Shown here piece after piece: positions 60,501 through 64,000 of a stretch of 64,000 nt of DNA. The number at the start of each line of letters is the position of its first letter. Position 1 is the first letter of the stretch. The notes under the pieces were generated by a model, which was not told the origin of the DNA, did not search any database, and saw nothing but the letters and a program-made list of their open reading frames with translations. Source of the DNA: Symsagittifera roscoffensis (taxonomy: Eukaryota > Xenacoelomorpha > Acoela > Convolutidae); assembly GCF_963678635.1 (NCBI RefSeq), contig NC_087065.1, positions 54,650,397 to 54,714,396 on the forward strand, written 5' to 3'. A program made the position numbers and the translations under genes.

Positions 60501-61970
60501 CGCTACCCAACATTGCTTTAAGAATTATTTGATCAATAATTCATGCTAAATTAGAAAATTGGAACAGCCGTTCGTGATTTTTCTTAAGTCGAGTTATACA
60601 ATTGGAGTAATCCCAGAGGTGTAGATTAGTTCATGGTATGTACGACTTATTTCATAAACTATACCAATGTTTTTGATGATTTATGATCTCCGAAGTTGAT
60701 GTGTGCCAACTAAAAACTGGATTATCTTGATGTTGAGATGCGATAGTATTACTACTAAGTGTGTTGAGATCGTTAATCTACTAGGCAAATGACCAATATG
60801 CGATCTGCTTGGCTCTCCACACTGAACAGCTTTTGTGCCCTTGTTGTTCCGACTTTCGATACGAAAGTAACGGAATATTTGTGCTCGGGGTGGGTTTTTT
60901 TTCTTCAGACAAATTTCGACTTTTTAACTAGCCATTTTTGACGGAATTTTTTATATCATTCAAAAGGTATTGTTGTCCTGAGCTCAAATTTGAAAAGATA
61001 TTTCACCTGTGATTATTTTTCGTAAAGTTACGCGGGTTTAAAGATTGCCATTTTGGCCAATTTGGGACAATTAACGCGCGATATATTTCGGGCTATTAAC
61101 GCGTAAGCGGAGAGTTAATCCGTCTTAGAAATCGTTCCAATTTGGATACGCGAAGTTGATTTGCCATAATTGATTTGTTACAAGTAGCGAAATCTATCCT
61201 TATGTACTTTATATGGCGTGTGGGGGGATGATTTTGATAAAAAATTTTAAATTTTAGAAAAAAAAACTATCATTTTGTTTTATTACTTTTAATTTTTTAA
61301 TGTTATTACTGCTCCATAAACCTTAATAGGCAGTCGGAACATTCAGGGCTTCGCACTGATACGAGCAGTCTTGTTTTATATCTGCATACAATTGTTTTTT
61401 TTTGCTAAGCTTAGCTGGAAAATACTGCGCCATAAAGAGCTTGTGAAGCTTAGTTTGTCAATAATTTGTGCAGTATGATTGGGTTTGTTACGCTACAGGA
61501 TTTTTCAGGAAAAGTATTTTAATTTGTTCAGGCTCAAATTTACGTTTTCGCGGCTCTTTTAGTTCAGTTCTTTTCCTTTGTTAAAAGGAAGGCAAACTCT
61601 GCTATTGAACAGCAAATGTTTTAAAGTCACTAATAACGTGATCGACTTCTAGTTTCCAAAATGGAGTTTAATTTTCATATTTCCAAGCTAAAAAAATTAT
61701 AGTAATTTATGATCCAGTTTTCTCAAATTGGGTTTTACCAAAAAGGTGTCAATCATAAAATCAAAGAGCTTCAATTCCATCTAATTTTTTTCTGCAGTTC
61801 GAAAATTGAGATGTTCGAAAATTGTTGGCTATGCTGTTTGCTTTTAGGTGAATGTGCTTGAGCCTCACCCGACTCTTCCCCTGATGGCCACTTCAGGACT
61901 GGACCACTGTGTGAAAATATGGGCACCTAACAGACATAGACAGCAGTCCAGTCTAGTCGGACTAGCTAGT
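48040..61970 (+). CDS. DCAF8: DDB1- and CUL4-associated factor 8 (nine exons, 3' end missing)
   Basis: WD40-repeat substrate receptor of the CUL4-DDB1 E3 ubiquitin ligase. Exons: 48040-48572, 49009-49095, 49599-49999, 52563-52836, 53391-53568, 53910-54047, 57259-57823, 58356-58486, 61848-61970. All junctions are GT-AG and all phases agree, giving 810 codons so far. The first four exons encode a long acidic, Ser/Thr-rich N-terminus; WD repeats start at [12 protein letters not shown] (exon 5). [19 protein letters not shown] (exon 8) and [18 protein letters not shown] (exon 9) are close to the vertebrate protein (human about 600 aa). LDVR and YDRR in exon 7 match the D-x-R element used to bind DDB1. 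The N-terminus is longer than in vertebrates; the final C-terminal tail is not in the window. Confidence 0.93.
49009..49095 (+). CDS. DCAF8: DCAF8 exon 2
   Basis: Acceptor TTGTCGTTTAG at 49008; donor CCCAG|GTACTA at 49096 (phase 2), which fits exon 3. The same frame stays open to 49216 with an acidic, coding-like composition ([13 protein letters not shown]), and a weaker donor GTTAGT at 49212 exists, but that one would not keep frame with exon 3. An alternative isoform or a missed small exon is possible. Confidence 0.5.
49599..49999 (+). CDS. DCAF8: DCAF8 exon 3
   Basis: Acceptor ATGAG at 49598 with a pyrimidine-rich stretch upstream; donor GATG|GTAAGG at 50000 (phase 1). Encodes a poly-Ser run (AGC/AGT repeats at 49617-49640) and Ser/Thr/Glu-rich sequence, probably disordered. 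Confidence 0.7.
50795..51330. repeat. Dispersed repeat, GTTCCGACTTTCG family, copy 1
   Basis: Starts with GTTCCGACTTTCATAGCGAAAGT and AACGGAATATTTGTGCTCGG and is followed by several hundred bases shared with 60843-61330 (for example TTTCACCTGTGAT, ATTAACGCGTAAGCGGAGA, ATTATTACTGCTCCATA). Non-coding; lies in DCAF8 intron 3. Probably a non-autonomous transposon or SINE. Confidence 0.8.
52184..52236. repeat. Short tandem duplication with GGGCGCAA-TGCGCC palindrome
   Basis: Two copies of TTTTGGAAAATTTGGGCGCAA followed by TGCGCC or GGCGCC. The inverted pair GGCGCAA/TGCGCC could form small hairpins. DCAF8 intron 3. Confidence 0.7.
52331..52355 (+). other. Poly-G tract, potential G-quadruplex
   Basis: Twelve G, then A, six G, A, three G and AG. 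It lies about 210 bases before DCAF8 exon 4. Long G runs like this can fold into a quadruplex in DNA or pre-mRNA and act near splice sites; they are also prone to sequencing error. Confidence 0.8.
52563..52836 (+). CDS. DCAF8: DCAF8 exon 4 (segment before the WD repeats)
   Basis: Acceptor ATTTTTCAG at 52562; donor CAGAG|GTTACT (phase 2). Encodes a basic patch ([11 protein letters not shown]) and the conserved lead-in helix ([20 protein letters not shown]) that precedes the first WD repeat. Confidence 0.9.
53120..53327 (+). repeat. tRNA-derived SINE-like repeat, copy A
   Basis: A B-box-like string (GAATTTGAATCCC near 53169) begins a short repeat whose 3' end is GTGAAGTGCAGCTTCGCCTCTGTGT (in parts), the same tail as the copies at 55005, 55644 and 56880. 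Lies directly before DCAF8 exon 5. Confidence 0.55.
53391..53568 (+). CDS. DCAF8: DCAF8 exon 5 (first WD repeat)
   Basis: Acceptor TTTTGTGCAG; donor TTCCAG|GTCTCT (phase 0). Encodes [13 protein letters not shown] through [10 protein letters not shown] to HHSNVFQ, the first WD repeat and the start of the second. Confidence 0.95.
53910..54047 (+). CDS. DCAF8: DCAF8 exon 6 (second WD repeat)
   Basis: Acceptor GTTATGTAG; donor CATAAG|GTCAGC (phase 0). 46 codons: [19 protein letters not shown] then [10 protein letters not shown], which aligns directly with the vertebrate second repeat. No long open frame surrounds it, so it is easily missed by ORF searching. Confidence 0.93.
55005..55202 (+). repeat. 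tRNA-derived SINE-like repeat, copy B
   Basis: Head with A-box-like GTGGCTCAGATTAGAG and B-box-like AGAGGTTCGACTGAGG, then CACAGCAAAAGTTTTATTT, a T-rich body, and the tail GTGCTACTTCGTCTCTATGT. Same build as copies A, C and D. Confidence 0.65.
55644..55807 (+). repeat. tRNA-derived SINE-like repeat, copy C
   Basis: Head GTGGCGCAGATGCGAG ... GAATCGAATCCGCCAC: the first and last six bases pair like an acceptor stem, and a 7-nt anticodon-like loop (TTCTGAA) is visible, but the T-arm stem does not pair. Then CACAGCAAAAGTTATC and the tail AGCGCAGCTTCGCCTCTGTGT. Pol III-type SINE; not a functional tRNA. Confidence 0.7.
56880..57056 (+). repeat. tRNA-derived SINE-like repeat, copy D
   Basis: A-box-like TGGCACAGATGATTGG and B-box-like GGAGTTTGAATCCGG, a T-rich body and tail GTTGCAGCTTCGCCGTTGTGT. 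Located just before DCAF8 exon 7. Confidence 0.65.
57259..57823 (+). CDS. DCAF8: DCAF8 exon 7 (WD repeats 3-5)
   Basis: Acceptor CCCTGTTTTAG; donor AACAG|GTTCGC (phase 1). Encodes [33 protein letters not shown] and [18 protein letters not shown], then a Glu/Asp/Gln/Lys-rich insert of about 45 residues (CCDESLDE to TVDEPKK) before FFGHRNSQT. The insert lengthens a blade loop relative to the vertebrate protein. Confidence 0.95.
58356..58486 (+). CDS. DCAF8: DCAF8 exon 8 (WD repeat)
   Basis: Acceptor TGTTTCAG; donor GGCGTG|GTAAGT (phase 0). Encodes [19 protein letters not shown] and HVYVWDK, the best conserved part of the protein. Confidence 0.97.
59060..59340. repeat. GTTCCGACTTTCG family, truncated copy 2
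   Basis: Shares GTGCTCGGGGTGG, TTTTTGACGG-AATTTTT, CACCTGTGAT-type and GCGCGATAT strings with the copies at 50795 and 60843, but lacks the first palindrome. Part of it recurs again at 59640-59680. DCAF8 intron 8. Confidence 0.7.
59683..59910. repeat. 117-bp direct tandem duplication
   Basis: The unit starting TTTCGAGAAAACAGGATTTG at 59683 is repeated at 59800 with one substitution in the shared part (CTCCAT versus CTTCAT). Very recent event in DCAF8 intron 8, or an assembly artefact. Confidence 0.93.
60843..61330. repeat. GTTCCGACTTTCG family, copy 3 (longest)
   Basis: Begins GTTCCGACTTTCGATACGAAAGT, where ACTTTCG and CGAAAGT form a hairpin, and continues with sequence shared with copy 1 over almost 500 bases. 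No coding capacity. Confidence 0.8.
61848..61970 (+). CDS. DCAF8: DCAF8 exon 9 (last WD repeat in the window)
   Basis: Acceptor TTGCTTTTAG; donor GCTAGT|GTAAGA (phase 0). Encodes [27 protein letters not shown] and a Gln/Arg linker. The C-terminal tail (a MLWFL-type segment in vertebrates) was searched for and not found before 64000. Confidence 0.93.
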
Positions 61971-64000
61971 GTAAGACCAACAGCAGCCAACTCAAGTTCA
62001 ACTTCATACCTACTTTTCTCATTCACATCATATCTTAGATTCATTTTTGTTAACTTGATTTTTTATGCAGTTGAAATAGCTTAAATGTTTTCAGAATTCT
62101 TTTTTCAGAACCCTGTGAAATTTCATTTCATTCTGTAGGATCGGTGATCCTTATGCACTTTTGACAAAATAAGAACTGAACGTAGAATGTATTACCTTGG
62201 GACTTTCATGCTGTATGATAAGGCTAATAGTAACCTGAGCGTAAGATTGATTATTCATTAAGTTAAGTAGTACAGCAAACAAAGGTTTGAGCTCAAAATA
62301 GTTGAAGTTTGGAAGAATTCGTCACTCCTAAGCCAGAAAATAGAAAAACAACAAAATGGTAACCAAGGAAGCTAGTGTTATGAAACTCAGAGGAGTACTA
62401 GAGATGATTTGACTCGGGCATACAAAAAACGGGACCCCTCAGACCCATTAGGGGCAAGTGATAACGGTCCCCGGAAGTGGAAATGGCCCTATCAGAAATC
62501 GGCATTTAGTGACAGTATTCGGCTCAAATTTTAGTATGCTATAGGGATAGTTGAGGGAAGCTTAAGTTTAGAACCCCAGAACACCCACTTCCCGTTTTAT
62601 GCCCTAAGTAAACAGACCCACCCCTAACTTCCGGAAATCGTTTCTCCGCCCCCAATGAACACAGGGAGCTGAAACTTGGAGGGATGATAAGTAGTGACAA
62701 GATACATCTTGTGTTGTAATTTGAACCAACGGTTGGATTGGAAGTTATTACACCTTGAAAAAACTCTCCCTTAGACCGGAAAAAAGCAATTTACGCAAAA
62801 TAATGAGCGTAATAATGAGCTGATTTTTAGCGGCAATAGATACTAGTCCCCACAGCCAAAAAAAAACCTTCTGAGTCAAACCCGGCTCATTTCGGTGTTA
62901 ATAGCATTTTCCAGGAAAAGTGATATTGGACCTTAGAAATGACATAACTTGAGATAAATGAGAAAAATTGATTGGATATGTATGAAACTTGGTAGTTAGG
63001 ACCCCCATGAGACCTTGAACCTGTCTAAGGAAGTTTGAGCCCGGGTGACCGCTGAATGACTTTATGTTGACCTTTGGGCGTTTTGTTCCCAAAGTTGCAT
63101 AGAAAATCCCAGGATTAACACCGGAAAGTGGCGTATTCCCCAGACCTAACCCTTTGGAAATGAGAATTGTTCACCTTACTAATAAGTAGGACGAAACTTG
63201 TACTTTGGGACCTGAATCAGAGAGTAGTGCAACCTTGGAGTAGTAGAGTTAATCCTCAGTGGACTTGGTAGACATTGGGTTCAGCTTAGCTTGGCAAATG
63301 ATCTATTAATAGCAATTCAACTAAACTAAAGAAAAGTAGTCCCAGAGGAAATTGATAGCAATAGGACCGCAGCATGAGAATTAAGTCTTTTAAATAGTAT
63401 GAACGGACTGTGAATTTACTTAACCCTAATAGACGAACCAAATTCCCCTGATAGCTAGAAGGTCGGAGTTCGAATCGAGTACTGATAGAAATTTCTGATG
63501 CCTGGAATGAATTAGCTACCCATAAAATGGCATATCTCGCAGCGTTAACGGTATACTTCAGCAAAGACCTTGGGAGGGTCACTGAGTAAACTTAGTATGG
63601 TTTAGAAGTTGGGTTGAACTCAACGGCCGAAGTTAACGGAGGTCAAGAAATAGTTGATTAGGATCGTATGACTTTTGTTTGCTTGGTCGAGTTATGACAC
63701 CTACCGCATACCGGTTATGTACTAAGCGTAATGAGATTGATAAAGAAACGAATTTTGACAAGTGGCAGAGTTGACAGGGGGGTGGACGTAGTCATAAAAC
63801 ATGTGCAGACGGATGATTGAAGCGGATACCAGGACTGATAGCGAATGGCGTGGTAAATCAAAACTAAGTGTAATTAAAGGTAAGGAATTGGAGGGTACCG
63901 AAGAGCGTTTAAGAGTTAGAACAATTGATACTGAGATAGAGCATAGTTGGTTCTCAGTAAATTAGAGAGAACAATTGTTGCCAGTGAGTCGAATAGTTAG
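61971..64000. other. DCAF8 intron 9 and unassigned, less AT-rich DNA
   Basis: No DCAF8 exon was recognised. From about 62300 onward the base composition becomes more even, with CCCC/GGGG runs (for example 62430-62480 and 62580-62660) unlike the AT-rich introns, and no open frame above about 100 codons. It resembles non-coding retroelement DNA such as a long leader, but no LTR or coding domain lies in view. A GAGTTCGAATCGAG B-box-like string occurs near 63467-63480. Confidence 0.45.

Overview
This is a window of an animal nuclear genome, most likely an invertebrate. It carries an intron-split DCAF8 gene, an Arp2/3 subunit gene, CR1-type and Penelope-type retroelement debris, tRNA-derived SINE-like repeats, and AT-rich introns and intergenic DNA. 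The sequence does not allow a phylum to be named. No bacterial features, CRISPR arrays or rRNA genes were seen.

Layout. Positions 1-2270 are non-coding, C-rich DNA with a 69-bp tandem repeat. Positions 2273-3530 are a mosaic of broken reverse-transcriptase fragments. Positions 3690-7721 hold most of a decayed CR1-like LINE on the minus strand, with ORF2 (endonuclease plus reverse transcriptase) preceded by a 2A-like peptide. Its 5' portion continues at 32308-33036. In between, the LINE's SGNH-esterase ORF1 has been split by a very large, apparently young Ty3/Gypsy-type LTR retrotransposon at 7722-32307 (24,586 bp). Its two 919-bp LTRs differ at only two positions.

The giant element reads left to right as follows: LTR; a putative primer binding site; a 3-kb leader studded with about 18 direct copies of a 14-nt CCGGAGGGGT-type motif; a 1390-residue Gag-protease ORF; a single in-frame TGA; a roughly 1800-residue RT-RNaseH-integrase ORF that ends in a macro-domain-like segment; then a separate 2981-residue ORF that is not an envelope and carries one clear and one degenerate SGNH-hydrolase domain; a 0.8-kb 3' untranslated region; and the 3' LTR. 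All three ORFs are open. This element is the most unusual system in the window: a capsid/replication module joined to a huge accessory protein, an ADP-ribose-type fold, possible stop-codon readthrough and a dense regulatory-looking leader array.

To the right, 33069-33482 is a MITE with an 8-bp target duplication inside an old LINE fragment. An uninterrupted ARPC5 ORF follows (33741-34193), then a tandem array of about 1.3-1.5-kb units (34868-39137), then about 9 kb of AT-rich intergenic DNA with dispersed repeats. From 48040 to the end lies DCAF8, a CUL4-DDB1 ubiquitin-ligase substrate receptor, on the plus strand. Nine coding exons with matching splice phases can be joined through 61970, and the last exon or exons lie outside the window. 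Its introns are filled with at least three repeat families. From about 62300 the base composition changes and nothing coding is visible.
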